The translations under genes and the position numbers were made by a program. 61,323 nt of DNA from JAGXFP01 sp039714535 (GTDB lineage Bacteria; Desulfobacterota; Desulfobulbia; Desulfobulbales; JAGXFP01). Of this stretch, positions 26,146 to 35,772 are shown piece after piece (the stretch's first letter is position 1; each line of letters begins with the position of its first letter). Location of the stretch: positions 1 to 61,323 of the forward strand of contig JBDLJC010000018.1 in assembly GCA_039714535.1 (NCBI GenBank). Direction: 5' to 3'. Under the pieces are notes generated by a model. It saw only the letters and a list, made by a program, of their open reading frames with translations. It had not been told where the DNA came from and did not search any database.

Positions 26146-26733
26146 CTAAGATTTCTGCTCAATACCGCAAAGAAAGATCGTACTGATCTGTTGGGCCGCC
26201 TCTTCGATGGTGTACTGGTTGTCCGGTGAGAGTATCCAGAGGCGGGCGGTTTCATCCAGGGCGCCGAACATGGCCCGTTTTACCACGCCTGGCATTACAT
26301 CTTTCCTGAAGATATTCATCTCCTGACCCTTGTGGATGATCTTGGAGACGATGTCGACGTATTCGATGAATTTGGTGTTGCGGTATTCCCGCATGAATTT
26401 GTTGCTTTGTCGCAATTCCATTTGCAGAACTTCCGCCAGATTGCGTCGGTCCCTGATCATCCGCATGTGTTCCATGGCGAATATCTCGAGCATTTTCCGC
26501 GGGTCTTCTTCCTGATCAATCAGCCGCTTGACTTCGACAATGATCTTGCCGATCTCTTCTTCAAAGATAGAGATGAGAATGTCGTATTTGTTATTAAAAT
26601 ACAGGTAGATGGTGCCGTCAGCAACTTTGGCCTTCTTGGCGATATCGGAAATTCTGGCGCTGAAAAAACCCTTTTGGGCAAAGACCTTGATCGCAGCCTG
26701 AATTATTTTGTTATGTTTGTCAGAGATTCTCAT
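26146..26733 (-). CDS. TetR-family regulator, FadR (YsiA)-like
   Basis: The 195-residue repressor has a TetR helix-turn-helix near residues 10-55 (IIQAAIKVFAQKGF, ISDIAKKAKVADGTIYLYF), then an all-helical ligand domain. The closest recognisable pattern is the fatty-acyl-CoA-responsive TetR group (FadR of Bacillus, FasR-like), often seen with lipid genes; this is a family-level guess. A perfect palindrome 80 bp upstream of its start is its likely operator, implying autoregulation. Confidence 0.85.
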   Translation of the reverse strand: MRISDKHNKIIQAAIKVFAQKGFFSARISDIAKKAKVADGTIYLYFNNKYDILISIFEEEIGKIIVEVKRLIDQEEDPRKMLEIFAMEHMRMIRDRRNLAEVLQMELRQSNKFMREYRNTKFIEYVDIVSKIIHKGQEMNIFRKDVMPGVVKRAMFGALDETARLWILSPDNQYTIEEAAQQISTIFLCGIEQKS

Positions 26734-26814
26734 AAAGAAATCCTGGCATTATGACTTTATCTGCCGTTATTAGCCTAGTGAACATAGCTCTAAAGAAAAC
26801 GGTATGAAATTTAT

Positions 26815-26830
26815 GAATGAACGTTCATTC
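26815..26830. promoter_or_regulatory. Palindromic operator for the TetR regulator
   Basis: GAATGAACGTTCATTC is a perfect 16-bp palindrome in the divergent region between the TetR gene and purD-purE. Its half-site GAATGA resembles known FadR-type TetR operators. It is placed to control the TetR gene and possibly purD-purE. Confidence 0.65.
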
Positions 26831-26882
26831 TTTTTTAAGATATAGTAATGCTTCTCTTGGGTGTCAAGGGGAAAAGTATCGT

Positions 26883-26929
26883 TATAATGTTAGTTTCTGT
26901 AGGCTCTATCTCTGTTGACAAGAGATAGA
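26883..26929 (+). promoter_or_regulatory. Possible purD-purE promoter and leader hairpin
   Basis: TATAAT at 26883-26888 is a good -10 with a poor -35. It is followed by a perfect 9-bp stem, TCTATCTCT (26905-26913) with AGAGATAGA (26921-26929), about 65 bases before the start codon. The hairpin could influence expression or mRNA stability. Confidence 0.4.
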
Positions 26930-26993
26930 AGTGAAGGGTAGGATAGATTCCTTGTTAACTAGCAACCAGTTACGTTTTTAGGAGAATATATTG

Positions 26994-28772
26994 ATGAAAG
27001 TTCTTGTTATAGGTTCCGGCGGTAGGGAGCATGCCCTGGTCTGGAAAATCGGTCAGAGTCCCAAAGTAGAGAAGATCTTTTGTGCACCGGGCAACGCCGG
27101 GATCAGTCAGCTGGCGGAATGCGTTGATATTGGTGCGACTGATCTGGATAAGCTGGTTGAGTTTGCCGTCAACGAACAGATTGGTTTGACCGTGGTCGGG
27201 CCGGAAGTGCCGCTGACTCTCGGGATAGTAGATCTCTTCCGGGAGCGGGGCTTGCGGGTTTTCGGGCCGACCGGCAAGGCGGCGGCCCTGGAAGCCAGTA
27301 AGGTTTTCACCAAGGATCTGTTTAAGAAATACCAGATACCCTCGGCAGATTATGAGGTTTTTGCGGATCGTGATCTGGCGGTCAATTATATCGAAAAGGT
27401 CGGCGCGCCGCTGGTGGTCAAGGCGGATGGCCTGGCCGCCGGTAAGGGGGTTATTGTTGCCCAGACTGTGGCCGAGGCGGTTGCCGCCGTTGATCTGATT
27501 ATGGCTGAGAAGGCCTTCGGTGAGGCCGGCGCCCGGGTGGTGGTTGAAGAATTCCTGATCGGTGAAGAGGCCTCTTTCCTCGCTTTTACCGACGGTAAGA
27601 TGGTGGTGCCGTTGCCCAGTTCCCAGGACCACAAGGCCGTCTATGATGGCGATAAGGGGCCCAACACCGGCGGCATGGGGGCCTATTCCCCGGCCCCGGT
27701 TGTGACAGCGGCGCTCCATGACGAGGTCATGGAAAATGTCATGTACAAGACCGTGCGGGCCATGGAGTCGGAGGGGTGTGCTTATCAGGGCATTCTCTAT
27801 GCCGGTTTGATGATCGATAATGGCAAGATCAAGGTTCTGGAGTTCAATTGCCGTTTTGGTGATCCGGAAGCCCAGCCTTTGTTAATGCGTTTGCAGAGCG
27901 ATCTGGTTGAGGTCATGGAGGCGGTGATTGATGGTCGCTTGGCGGAAGTTGAATTGAAGATTGATCCCCGGCCAACGGTCTGTGTCGTAATGGCCTCCGG
28001 CGGTTATCCGGGCAGTTACGCGAAAGGGCATGAGATAACCGGTCTCGATGAGGCCGCGGCCATCGATGGAGTCGAGGTTTTCCATGCCGGGACAACCTGG
28101 CAAGATGGTAAAGTAGTCAACGTCGGCGGCAGGGTTCTCGGGATCACGGCCATCGGCGACGATCTGCCAACAGCAATCAAACTCGCTTATCAGGGGGTGA
28201 AAGAGATCAACTGGCAGGACGGTTTCCACCGGACCGATATCGGTCGCAAGGCGTTGCAGCGCACCGGTGGTAAACCGCTGGTCGGGATTATCATGGGCAG
28301 CGATTCCGATCTGCCGGTCATGGAGAGATGTGCCAAGATGTTGAAGCAGCTGGGCATCCCCTTTGAGATTACGGTCGCCTCGGCCCATCGGACTCCGGAG
28401 CGGGCCGTCGCTTTTGCCGCCACCGCCAGAGAGCGCGGTCTGAAGGTCATTGTCGCGGCGGCCGGAATGGCTGCCCATCTGGCCGGGGTGTTGGCCGCCC
28501 ATACAACTCTGCCGGTTATCGGGGTGCCGATTGATGCCTCCGCTCTGAATGGGATGGATGCGCTGCTGTCGACGGTGCAGATGCCGCCGGGGGTTCCGGT
28601 TGCCACCATGGGCATCGGTAAGGCCGGGGCCACCAATGCGGCGATCCTGGCCGCCCAGATCATCGGGGTTTCAGATGAAACTCTAGCGCGGCGCCTGGCT
28701 GATTTGAAACAGGAGATGGCCGAGCAGGTAGAGGCCAAGGCCAGGAAGATCAGGGCCAGTGACTTCTCCTGA
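26994..28772 (+). CDS. purDE: Fused phosphoribosylamine-glycine ligase and PurE
   Basis: This 592-residue frame joins two enzymes of purine synthesis. Residues 1-about 424 are PurD (GARS): VLVIGSGGREHAL at the start, the ATP-grasp segment VVKADGLAAGKGV and the end of the grasp fold LEFNCRFGDPEAQ. Residues about 430-592 are PurE class I: GIIMGSDSDLPVMERC, SAHRTPER, AAAGMAAHLAGV and the C-terminal KAGATNAAILAAQI. The steps catalysed are steps 2 and 6 of the pathway. The linker is very short (about 6 residues) and the frame is open throughout. ATG 26994 has GGAGA 8 bases upstream. The 3' end overlaps tsaC by 14 bp. Confidence 0.94.
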   Translation: MKVLVIGSGGREHALVWKIGQSPKVEKIFCAPGNAGISQLAECVDIGATDLDKLVEFAVNEQIGLTVVGPEVPLTLGIVDLFRERGLRVFGPTGKAAALEASKVFTKDLFKKYQIPSADYEVFADRDLAVNYIEKVGAPLVVKADGLAAGKGVIVAQTVAEAVAAVDLIMAEKAFGEAGARVVVEEFLIGEEASFLAFTDGKMVVPLPSSQDHKAVYDGDKGPNTGGMGAYSPAPVVTAALHDEVMENVMYKTVRAMESEGCAYQGILYAGLMIDNGKIKVLEFNCRFGDPEAQPLLMRLQSDLVEVMEAVIDGRLAEVELKIDPRPTVCVVMASGGYPGSYAKGHEITGLDEAAAIDGVEVFHAGTTWQDGKVVNVGGRVLGITAIGDDLPTAIKLAYQGVKEINWQDGFHRTDIGRKALQRTGGKPLVGIIMGSDSDLPVMERCAKMLKQLGIPFEITVASAHRTPERAVAFAATARERGLKVIVAAAGMAAHLAGVLAAHTTLPVIGVPIDASALNGMDALLSTVQMPPGVPVATMGIGKAGATNAAILAAQIIGVSDETLARRLADLKQEMAEQVEAKARKIRASDFS

Positions 28773-29391
28773 TTTTTCTGCTAGTTCTTTGGCGGTCTCG
28801 GACGAAGAACTGGCCAAGGCGGCGGCAGTAATCAGAGGGGGAGGCGTGGTCGCCTTCCCCACCGAAACCTTTTACGGGCTGGCCGTTGATCCTTTTAAGG
28901 ACGAGGCCCTTGCACGGCTGTTCCGACTCAAAGAAAGGTCGCGAGACAAACCCGTCCTCGTCCTGATAGACAAAATCGAAAAGCTGCACTGCCTGGCTAA
29001 GAAAACCCCTGATCAATACCTGAAAATTATCGCCGGGCTCTGGCCCGGCCCCCTTACCCTGGTCTTCGCCGGACTGGAGCAATTACCTGCTTTGTTGACC
29101 GATTCATCCGGCACCGTTGGGGTCAGGCTCTCATCCCACCCGGTGGCCCGTCGTCTGGCCAAGGCGGTTGGTGGCGTTATTACCGGCACCAGCGCCAACC
29201 CCAGCGGCCTGCCACCGGCGGTAACTTCTGCCCAGGTAAATGAACTGTTCCCGGTCGGGATTGATCATGTCATTGATGGCGGTCTTGTCCCGGGTGGGAC
29301 GGGGTCGACGATTATCGGTATTGAAGGTGACGGCTTGAAACTGATTCGCGCTGGCAGTATTCCCTACGAAGATATCATCGCTACGATTTAA
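28759..29391 (+). CDS. tsaC: L-threonylcarbamoyladenylate synthase (TsaC/Sua5/YrdC type)
   Basis: The 210-residue protein carries the YrdC signatures: GGGVVAFPTETFYGLAVDP, the KxR nucleotide-binding segment KERSRDKPVLVLI, and the late SANPSGLPPAVT motif. It makes threonylcarbamoyl-AMP for the t6A37 modification of ANN-decoding tRNAs. There is no C-terminal Sua5 domain, so this is the short form. The GTG start overlaps the end of purD-purE. Confidence 0.9.
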   Translation: MTSPDFSASSLAVSDEELAKAAAVIRGGGVVAFPTETFYGLAVDPFKDEALARLFRLKERSRDKPVLVLIDKIEKLHCLAKKTPDQYLKIIAGLWPGPLTLVFAGLEQLPALLTDSSGTVGVRLSSHPVARRLAKAVGGVITGTSANPSGLPPAVTSAQVNELFPVGIDHVIDGGLVPGGTGSTIIGIEGDGLKLIRAGSIPYEDIIATI

Positions 29392-29473
29392 GACAATTAA
29401 CCGGCAATAACGTTGTCTTTCCGTCATTTCATAGACCTTTTGCAACGACCTTAGGCAGAGATAACGAAAACAA

Positions 29474-31006
29474 TCAAGATGTCCGGGGGGCGGAGCGTTG
29501 GTACTGGATGGCTTCGGCCACATGCTTGGTCTGGATATCCGGTTTACCATCCAGATCGGCAATGGTACGGCTGATCTTCAGGACCCGGTGGCAGGAGCGG
29601 GCCGACATGGCCAGTGTGGTCGCCGCGCTTTCCAGCAGGCTATTGGCTTCGTCATTAAGCTGGCAGTGTTTGTCGAGGTCTGCTGGGGTCATTCGACTGT
29701 TGACACAGGCGGTTTTCCTACCGTTAAATCTTTTCTCCTGGATTTGTCGGACCTGGGCCACCCGTGCTCTGATTGTGGCCGATGCTTCCGGCTTTCTGGC
29801 GCTGCTGATCTCTTTATAGGGCACGGCTGGCACTTCTACATGGATGTCGATCCTGTCCAGCAATGGGGCGGAGAGTCGGCTGTTATAACGCTGGACCTGC
29901 ATGGAATTACAGATGCACTCGTGGCCTGGATCGCCCAAATATCCGCAGGGACATGGGTTCATCGCCGCGACCAGCAGGAAGCTGGCGGGGAATTTTAAGG
30001 AGACAGCGGCCCGGGCGATGGTTACATTGGAGTCTTCCATCGGCTGGCGCATCACCTCCAGCACGTTTTTACGGAACTCGGGGAATTCATCAAGAAACAG
30101 GACACCGTTATGGGCCAGGGTTACTTCCCCTGGCTTGGGGATTTGGCCGCCACCGACCAGCCCTGCATCGGAGATGGTGTGGTGAGGCGCGCGGAACGGC
30201 CTATCCTCAAGCAGGCTTTTTCCAGACGGCAGTAAGCCCACCACGCTGTAGATTCTGGTGGTTTCCAGGGCCTCCTCGAAGGTTAGTCCCGGCAGGATCG
30301 TCGGAATTCGCCGGGCCAACATGGTCTTGCCTGATCCCGGCGGGCCTTTAAGCAGGATATTGTGGTTTCCCGCTGCCGCAATTTCAAGAGCCCTTTTTAC
30401 CTGTTCCTGGCCCTTGACTTCGGAGAAGTCTGATTCATAATCAAGCTTTGGTTGCTCATCACTTCTATGGGAGGCGATAGCAGGGGTAATCTCTCTTTTG
30501 CCGGCCAGGAATTCGACGGCCTCGTAAAGACTTTTGACGCCGATGACCTTGAGGCCTGCCACCACAGCAGCTTCCTGGACATTTTTGCGCGGCACAATCA
30601 CGCCTTCCAGGCCGCCGTCTCTGGCGGCCATTACCATAGGCAGAATGCCCGGTACATCCCGAACCGTGCCGTCCAGAGAAAGTTCGCCGATGGTTGCATA
30701 TTTTGCCAGGATGTCACTTGTGAGTATTTCCGAGGCGGAGAGGATACCGAGGGCCATTGGTAGATCATAGCCGGAGCCGACTTTTTTAAGATCGGCGGGG
30801 GCCAGATTGACGGTGATCCTCCGGTTTGGGAAGCTGTAGCCCGAATTGCGAATGGCGGATTTGACCCGATCTTTGGCCTCGCGGACCGCACCTTCGGCCA
30901 GACCGACGGTGGAGAATGTCGGCAGGCCGGGGGCGATATCGGTCTCGACCTCAACCAGGAGGCCGTTAATGCCGGATATGGTTCCAGTGATAATAGTGGC
31001 GAGCAT
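29474..31006 (-). CDS. comM: YifB/ComM-family Mg-chelatase-like AAA ATPase
   Basis: The 510-residue protein has the ComM N-terminal Lon-like fold (VEVETDIAPGLPTFSTVGLAEGAVREAKDRVKSA). An AAA+ core follows, with Walker A GPPGSGKTML and Walker B VLFLDEFPEF. The Mg_chelatase C domain (AARSCHRVLKISRTIADL) ends the protein. ComM is a hexameric helicase that promotes branch migration of recombination intermediates during natural transformation. Length and order are normal. It follows the ABC permease gene on the same strand after 90 bp. Confidence 0.92.
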   Translation of the reverse strand: MLATIITGTISGINGLLVEVETDIAPGLPTFSTVGLAEGAVREAKDRVKSAIRNSGYSFPNRRITVNLAPADLKKVGSGYDLPMALGILSASEILTSDILAKYATIGELSLDGTVRDVPGILPMVMAARDGGLEGVIVPRKNVQEAAVVAGLKVIGVKSLYEAVEFLAGKREITPAIASHRSDEQPKLDYESDFSEVKGQEQVKRALEIAAAGNHNILLKGPPGSGKTMLARRIPTILPGLTFEEALETTRIYSVVGLLPSGKSLLEDRPFRAPHHTISDAGLVGGGQIPKPGEVTLAHNGVLFLDEFPEFRKNVLEVMRQPMEDSNVTIARAAVSLKFPASFLLVAAMNPCPCGYLGDPGHECICNSMQVQRYNSRLSAPLLDRIDIHVEVPAVPYKEISSARKPEASATIRARVAQVRQIQEKRFNGRKTACVNSRMTPADLDKHCQLNDEANSLLESAATTLAMSARSCHRVLKISRTIADLDGKPDIQTKHVAEAIQYQRSAPRTS

Positions 31007-31096
31007 TGTCTCTGTATGTTTTTAATTTGCGTGGGGCCGGTTGTTTCTGGGGGTGCTGGTGAAACACTAAGCTTACGACTGATAATCACCGACCTG

Positions 31097-32758
31097 TCAG
31101 GCTGTTTCCTGTAAATTTCTTACACCTTTCTTGAAGAAAAATACAGCAATAAATATCCCGCTGAACACTGAAAAGATGAGCCAGGTGCCAAGAATGGACA
31201 GATCGTTAGTGGTGATTGGTGCATTGCGTAGCCATCTTCCCACCAGCTTGTAGGCCGGGAAGAAGCCGAGGCTGATGACGATTATCTCATAGGACATCGC
31301 GGTAAAGAGGAAAAGGATCGCCCCCATACCGCCGAGGGCGGCGGCCTTGCTTTCGGCCTTGAAGTCGGCGTGTAGGGCGCCAAAGCCCAGCGCCACCGCC
31401 ACCACGGTCCAGGTGATCAGCATGGTGGTACCCACTGAAAACCACCACATGGGCCCGGTTATGTTCAGTAGATGGTCTGAGATTATTACCATCAGTAAGG
31501 CCAAACCGCTGAAGGGGATCACATAGTACAGGTATTTGTAAAAGAGAAAACGGCTTAGGGAAATGGGCGAAGATCTGATGATGTAAAAAGCGCCTCCTTC
31601 GGCGCCCACCGATGGATAAGCGAAACGGGCCGACAGCGAAGCGACAATGAAGCCGGTCAGGCCGATGTTCAGGAAAGAGATAATGTTGGTGATGTATTCC
31701 TCCTCGAAAAAGGAGCGTTCCACCGGCAACATTTTGAAGTTGTACAGGTAGACGATAACCAAGGCCGCGATCATGAAGAGTTGAGACCATTCAGCCGAGT
31801 CACGGAGAAAGGTCTTGCTCTCCTTGGCGGCTAGCCAGCCCCATATCCTGGGGCGGTATTTTTTCTTGGAGGCGAAGAGCCGGTAGCTGCCGAACGATTC
31901 TTGCGACTTGGAATATCCCTCGAAGAACCAGCGCTGCATTGCCCATTCGCCAATGAAGAACAGGGCCACCGGGGTAAGCACGAGCAGGCCCAGGATGAGC
32001 CCGTCTATTTCCCGGTCAAGCAGGTAAAGCGACAGCAGATTTGCGGCCCAGGCGGCTGGGATGTATGGTGCGGCCGGGGTGGAGATGCTGGAGAGATAGT
32101 CGACAAAATGTCCGAACCGGTCCGGATTGACCAGCTCTTCCGGCTTGAGAAAACGGAAAATGATATAGATGAAGACCCCGAAGCATAGCGACAGGTACAG
32201 AATAATGTCCTTGGTGCGCCGGGCCGGGAAAATATTGATCAGGAGAATAGTGGCGGTATTGCCGATGCCGGTGGCGATGGCAGCGGTGGATGTGACGGCC
32301 AGCGGCAGCAGCAGCCAGAACAACCAGCCGGCTTGGAATACCGTGCCGTAGCCGGCGAAAATGGGGATGGAAAAAACCACCATCATCCATGAGGTATAGA
32401 TGGTGGTAGTGACGAAACGCATACCGTACAGATCGGTGGCCGGAACCGGGGCTGCGCAGACAATTTCATTATCCTGGGAGAGGAACATCGAAGAAACCGC
32501 CGAGACCATGCAGGAGAAAATCAGCATTGAAAACATGATGATCCAGGCCATCTGGAAGATCTTGAGGCTTAGAATGATGCCCAATTCACTCTGCCGATGG
32601 AAATAGCCGACCGCCTGGACGGAGATCAGATAAAGGCCCAGGCAGATTGCCAGACCGAAGATAATGGCGCCGGCTGTTTTCCTCGGGAACAGTCCCGGCG
32701 GGAAGAAGCGATTCTTGAATGAGCATTTGAATGGTTGCAGTAAGTTGCGGCGGGACAT
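31097..32758 (-). CDS. ABC-2-type export permease, large
   Basis: The 553-residue integral membrane protein has about 12 hydrophobic segments across its length and a basic, positive N-terminus. The layout (two six-helix halves with a cytoplasmic loop near residues 285-320) is that of the large ABC exporter permeases that pair with a separate ATPase. The probable partner ATPase lies at 35942-36754, separated from it by three other genes on the same strand. The substrate is unknown. Confidence 0.68.
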   Translation of the reverse strand: MSRRNLLQPFKCSFKNRFFPPGLFPRKTAGAIIFGLAICLGLYLISVQAVGYFHRQSELGIILSLKIFQMAWIIMFSMLIFSCMVSAVSSMFLSQDNEIVCAAPVPATDLYGMRFVTTTIYTSWMMVVFSIPIFAGYGTVFQAGWLFWLLLPLAVTSTAAIATGIGNTATILLINIFPARRTKDIILYLSLCFGVFIYIIFRFLKPEELVNPDRFGHFVDYLSSISTPAAPYIPAAWAANLLSLYLLDREIDGLILGLLVLTPVALFFIGEWAMQRWFFEGYSKSQESFGSYRLFASKKKYRPRIWGWLAAKESKTFLRDSAEWSQLFMIAALVIVYLYNFKMLPVERSFFEEEYITNIISFLNIGLTGFIVASLSARFAYPSVGAEGGAFYIIRSSPISLSRFLFYKYLYYVIPFSGLALLMVIISDHLLNITGPMWWFSVGTTMLITWTVVAVALGFGALHADFKAESKAAALGGMGAILFLFTAMSYEIIVISLGFFPAYKLVGRWLRNAPITTNDLSILGTWLIFSVFSGIFIAVFFFKKGVRNLQETA

Positions 32759-32870
32759 TTAGGTATAGCTCGTGAAGGTTAAGAGTCCTTTTTTGTTACA
32801 GAAGTATTTGCTCTGGCTACAGGCTTTGGCGGTGGAATTATCGGAGTTTTGGGTGGGTGGGCAATCGATC

Positions 32871-33266
32871 TCAAGATGAATCATCATCGGTGAGTTTTGT
32901 TTCCTCTGCGGTGGCGTCGGTATTGGCCCAGATAAAGTATTCCAGCTGAGCCATTTGTTTGGGGGTGAGTTTTTCGAATTTAACCCCGCAACGGCGGGTA
33001 ATGGAAAGACCGCGATTGATGGCACAGTCGGAGATGATCTTCAAGGGGATCTCCTCAAGGCAGAGGTCTTTTTCACCCATGAGCATCTCGCAATCAAAGG
33101 ACTCGTCGGTCCAATTGTCACCTTCAAGGTAGCTGAAAGAAAGACCTCCCATGCTGATATCGACAATGTCACCCGACTTGGACTCAGATTTGAAAGTACC
33201 GGACTTGGCTTTAAATCTTTGGTGCTTTCGCCGTTCGGGCGTGTTCTTTTTTTTGCGGTCTGTCAT
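32871..33266 (-). CDS. PilZ-domain protein
   Basis: The 131-residue protein carries the c-di-GMP-binding PilZ signature: ERRKHQRF near the N-terminus (RxxxR) and DISMGGLSF (DxSxxG). It is a cytoplasmic c-di-GMP receptor with no other domain. Start 33266 is chosen because GGAGGG stands 8 bases upstream of this ATG. It lies in the run with the GspA/GspB genes, suggesting c-di-GMP input into an envelope process. Confidence 0.85.
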   Translation of the reverse strand: MTDRKKKNTPERRKHQRFKAKSGTFKSESKSGDIVDISMGGLSFSYLEGDNWTDESFDCEMLMGEKDLCLEEIPLKIISDCAINRGLSITRRCGVKFEKLTPKQMAQLEYFIWANTDATAEETKLTDDDSS

Positions 33267-33457
33267 CTGGATATCCCTCCGCTTCATCCTAAACCCATGG
33301 TCCATACCGCAGTCTGCCAGTAGGTGTTGTTGGTCTGTCCCTGGTAAATGTTTACCCCTTTGTAAAGGCGCATGTCAAATGAATACAGGAATGGTTATCT
33401 TTTAATTCCGCTAATTGTATTGCCAAGTATTTGGACCTTCGGGTTGTTCGCTCATAT

Positions 33458-34186
33458 TCAGCGATTGAACACCTCGAGGCTGAAGCGATAATCATGGAAA
33501 GAAAGGATCACTCCCTCGCGAATAATCTCTTCCAGGATGAGACCGTCGGCTACAGATTGGCCCTGCCTCATAATCCGGCCGTTAATGCTGGCCATCCGGG
33601 AAGAGGGCTTGCTGGAATAGTAATGGGCGGCAATAACCAGTTCCGGTAGGGCGCTACGGATATCCGGTGGCAGGTTGGCGAAGGTAATGAGCTCGGGTTG
33701 GGCCGGGGCGGGACTGTCCTGCTCATCGGGCCGTAATTGTTCGTTGTCTCCAGAATCTCCGGCAGTTGCTGACGGCGGCGCAACGGCGCCAAGGCTTGGT
33801 TCAGGCTCCGGGGTGAGGTCTGCAATGGTTGGGGTGTCCGGCTTGGCGATGATGGCTGGTTGGATCGGTTTGTCTGGTGGCACTTCTTGCGCAATTGGGA
33901 GGGCCTCGGCCTCAATCTCCTGCGGTTGGGCGGTCTGGGGTAAAACAGCTTCGGTCATAATCTCGCTGGTTGCCTGTGGCGATGTCGGTGCGGGGGGCTG
34001 GCGGAAAAAGAGCCAGAGACCGATGGTCAGGGTCATGAGCAATAAAATCCCAGCCAGCAGATAAATAAGAATGGGGCTGGAGTATCTGGGGGGGCGAGGA
34101 TGGGCCTGGAGACTGTTCAGGCCGGGAATTTCCCCCTGTTTTCTCTCTTGTTCTGATTTTTTTAAGGCGTCGAGAATATAGGACAT
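33458..34186 (-). CDS. gspB: GspB-like type II secretion accessory protein
   Basis: The 242-residue protein starts MSYILDALKKSEQERK, the hallmark of GspB. One transmembrane helix follows (about residues 40-62), then a long Pro/Ala-rich periplasmic linker and a C-terminal GspB_C domain (about 165-240, LPELVIAAHYYSSKPSSRM). GspB/ExeB pairs with GspA/ExeA to insert the secretin through peptidoglycan. The gene follows gspA by 5 bp. Confidence 0.85.
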   Translation of the reverse strand: MSYILDALKKSEQERKQGEIPGLNSLQAHPRPPRYSSPILIYLLAGILLLMTLTIGLWLFFRQPPAPTSPQATSEIMTEAVLPQTAQPQEIEAEALPIAQEVPPDKPIQPAIIAKPDTPTIADLTPEPEPSLGAVAPPSATAGDSGDNEQLRPDEQDSPAPAQPELITFANLPPDIRSALPELVIAAHYYSSKPSSRMASINGRIMRQGQSVADGLILEEIIREGVILSFHDYRFSLEVFNR

Positions 34187-34191
34187 CTTTG

Positions 34192-35772
34192 CTACTCCAC
34201 AAGTGTCGGGCCGCTATGGCCGATGCTTGAGTTAAGATGAATTAAGGTTTCCGGCCCGGCAATTCCGTCGGCTACCAGTCCTTCCTTTTTTTGGTAAGCT
34301 TTTACCATCTGGCCGAGATTGCTGGAAGTTGACTGCGGCCCGTTGGCCATTTTGATTTTGTCTGCCAGCCATGCAACGTCTTGTCCTGTCGCCTCAGGTT
34401 TGATTGGTTTGCTGTAGCCGGGCGGCGGTTGCCAGAGAATCGTGTAGGATCCGAACCACTGTTTTTCCAGGGCAGCGGTGCTCACCGTTATCTCCTTGGC
34501 GTTGATCAATAGAGAGGCCTTGTTTTCCGTCAGCCTGACTAATGGCGCGTAAAATCTGTGGCCCTGTTGGTCAACCAGCTGCAGGACAGCGGGGCGGTTC
34601 AGATGACGCAAGCTGCCTAAGCTGCCCTGGCGGTCCAGACAGGCCAGACCTTGGCTTTCGGCCTGTTCACAGGGAGTGGTCTTAAGCCCTGCCCGGTAGA
34701 TCATACCCCAGTTAGTAAATATGGGCTTAAAGGCCATGGGCCAGCTCTTGGCCAGGGGGGTATCCGACGGCCAAAAAAGAAGGGCTTTTGGGTTGTTATT
34801 CCGCTCCGCCGTTGTCAGCAGTGATTCCACAACGGGCTGGTTCCCGGGGCCGATGTCTGGGTCTTTCACCCCTTGCATCCGGCCGCTGAAGAAGAGGGCT
34901 GCGACCAGAGATATTACGAAGAGAGCAGGAAGCAGCCACTTAAGTATTTCGGAGGTATTGGTGGTACGGCCGAAAACCTCTTGGGCGGCTTTATTGAGGG
35001 TAAGGTGATTAACTTGCTCTCGTCCCTCCACATAGGTGCCGAGCAGAGCCCGGTCACAGATGACATTGATCAACCGCGGAATTCCGTTGGTCAGGCTGTA
35101 TATCCTGTTAACCACCTTGTCCGGGAAGAGTTTTTTATGATGGCCCGCCACTCCCAGACGGTGGTTGATATAGGGGGCAATTTCGTTGCGATCCAGCGGT
35201 CCCAGGTGATAGCGGGCGGTGATTCTCTGGGCCAGTTGGCGTAACTCGGGCCGGGCCAGTTGATCGCGGAGTTCCGGTTGGCCGAGCATGACGATTTGCA
35301 ATAATTTGCGCTGGTTGGTCTCCAGATTGGTGAGCAACCGGATCTGCTCAAGGACATCCGGGGCGAGGTTCTGGGCTTCATCAATGATCAGGACGGTTTT
35401 ACGACCATGGGCATGGGCGTCAAGCAGGTAGCGGTTGATGTTGTCGACCAGTTCCTTAATACTGGGGTGCTCGGTTCGGTACTTTATCCCCAGTTCATCG
35501 CAGACCGTGGCCAGCAATTCAGCAGAGGTCAGTTTCGGGTTCAGCACGAAGGCAACATTCAGATCTTTCGGCAGTTGCTCAAGCAGGCAACGGCAGACTG
35601 TGGTCTTGCCGGTTCCCACCTCACCGGTCAGCAGGACGAAGCCGCCATCGGTTTCCAGCCCGTACATCAGATGAGCCAAGGCCTCCCGGTGCTTATTACT
35701 CATATAGAGATAGCGGGGATCCGGCGCGATTGAGAAGGGATTCTCGTTCAGGTTAAAATGCTTGCTATACAT
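34192..35772 (-). CDS. gspA: GspA/ExeA-like AAA ATPase with peptidoglycan-binding domain
   Basis: The 526-residue protein begins with the ExeA motif FNLNENPFSIAPDPRYLY. It has an AAA ATPase domain with Walker A GEVGTGKTT and Walker B TVLIIDEAQNL. One membrane helix lies at about residues 283-302. The periplasmic half ends in a PG_binding_1 domain (VKAYQKKEGLVADGIAGPETL). With GspB it makes room in peptidoglycan for the secretin. No other type II secretion genes are in the window, so the main cluster must lie elsewhere. Confidence 0.87.
   Translation of the reverse strand: MYSKHFNLNENPFSIAPDPRYLYMSNKHREALAHLMYGLETDGGFVLLTGEVGTGKTTVCRCLLEQLPKDLNVAFVLNPKLTSAELLATVCDELGIKYRTEHPSIKELVDNINRYLLDAHAHGRKTVLIIDEAQNLAPDVLEQIRLLTNLETNQRKLLQIVMLGQPELRDQLARPELRQLAQRITARYHLGPLDRNEIAPYINHRLGVAGHHKKLFPDKVVNRIYSLTNGIPRLINVICDRALLGTYVEGREQVNHLTLNKAAQEVFGRTTNTSEILKWLLPALFVISLVAALFFSGRMQGVKDPDIGPGNQPVVESLLTTAERNNNPKALLFWPSDTPLAKSWPMAFKPIFTNWGMIYRAGLKTTPCEQAESQGLACLDRQGSLGSLRHLNRPAVLQLVDQQGHRFYAPLVRLTENKASLLINAKEITVSTAALEKQWFGSYTILWQPPPGYSKPIKPEATGQDVAWLADKIKMANGPQSTSSNLGQMVKAYQKKEGLVADGIAGPETLIHLNSSIGHSGPTLVE

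Noticed and set aside
29390..29419. AAGACAA/TTGTCTT stem after tsaC as terminator
   Set aside because: Seven AT-rich pairs with a 16-base loop; too weak.
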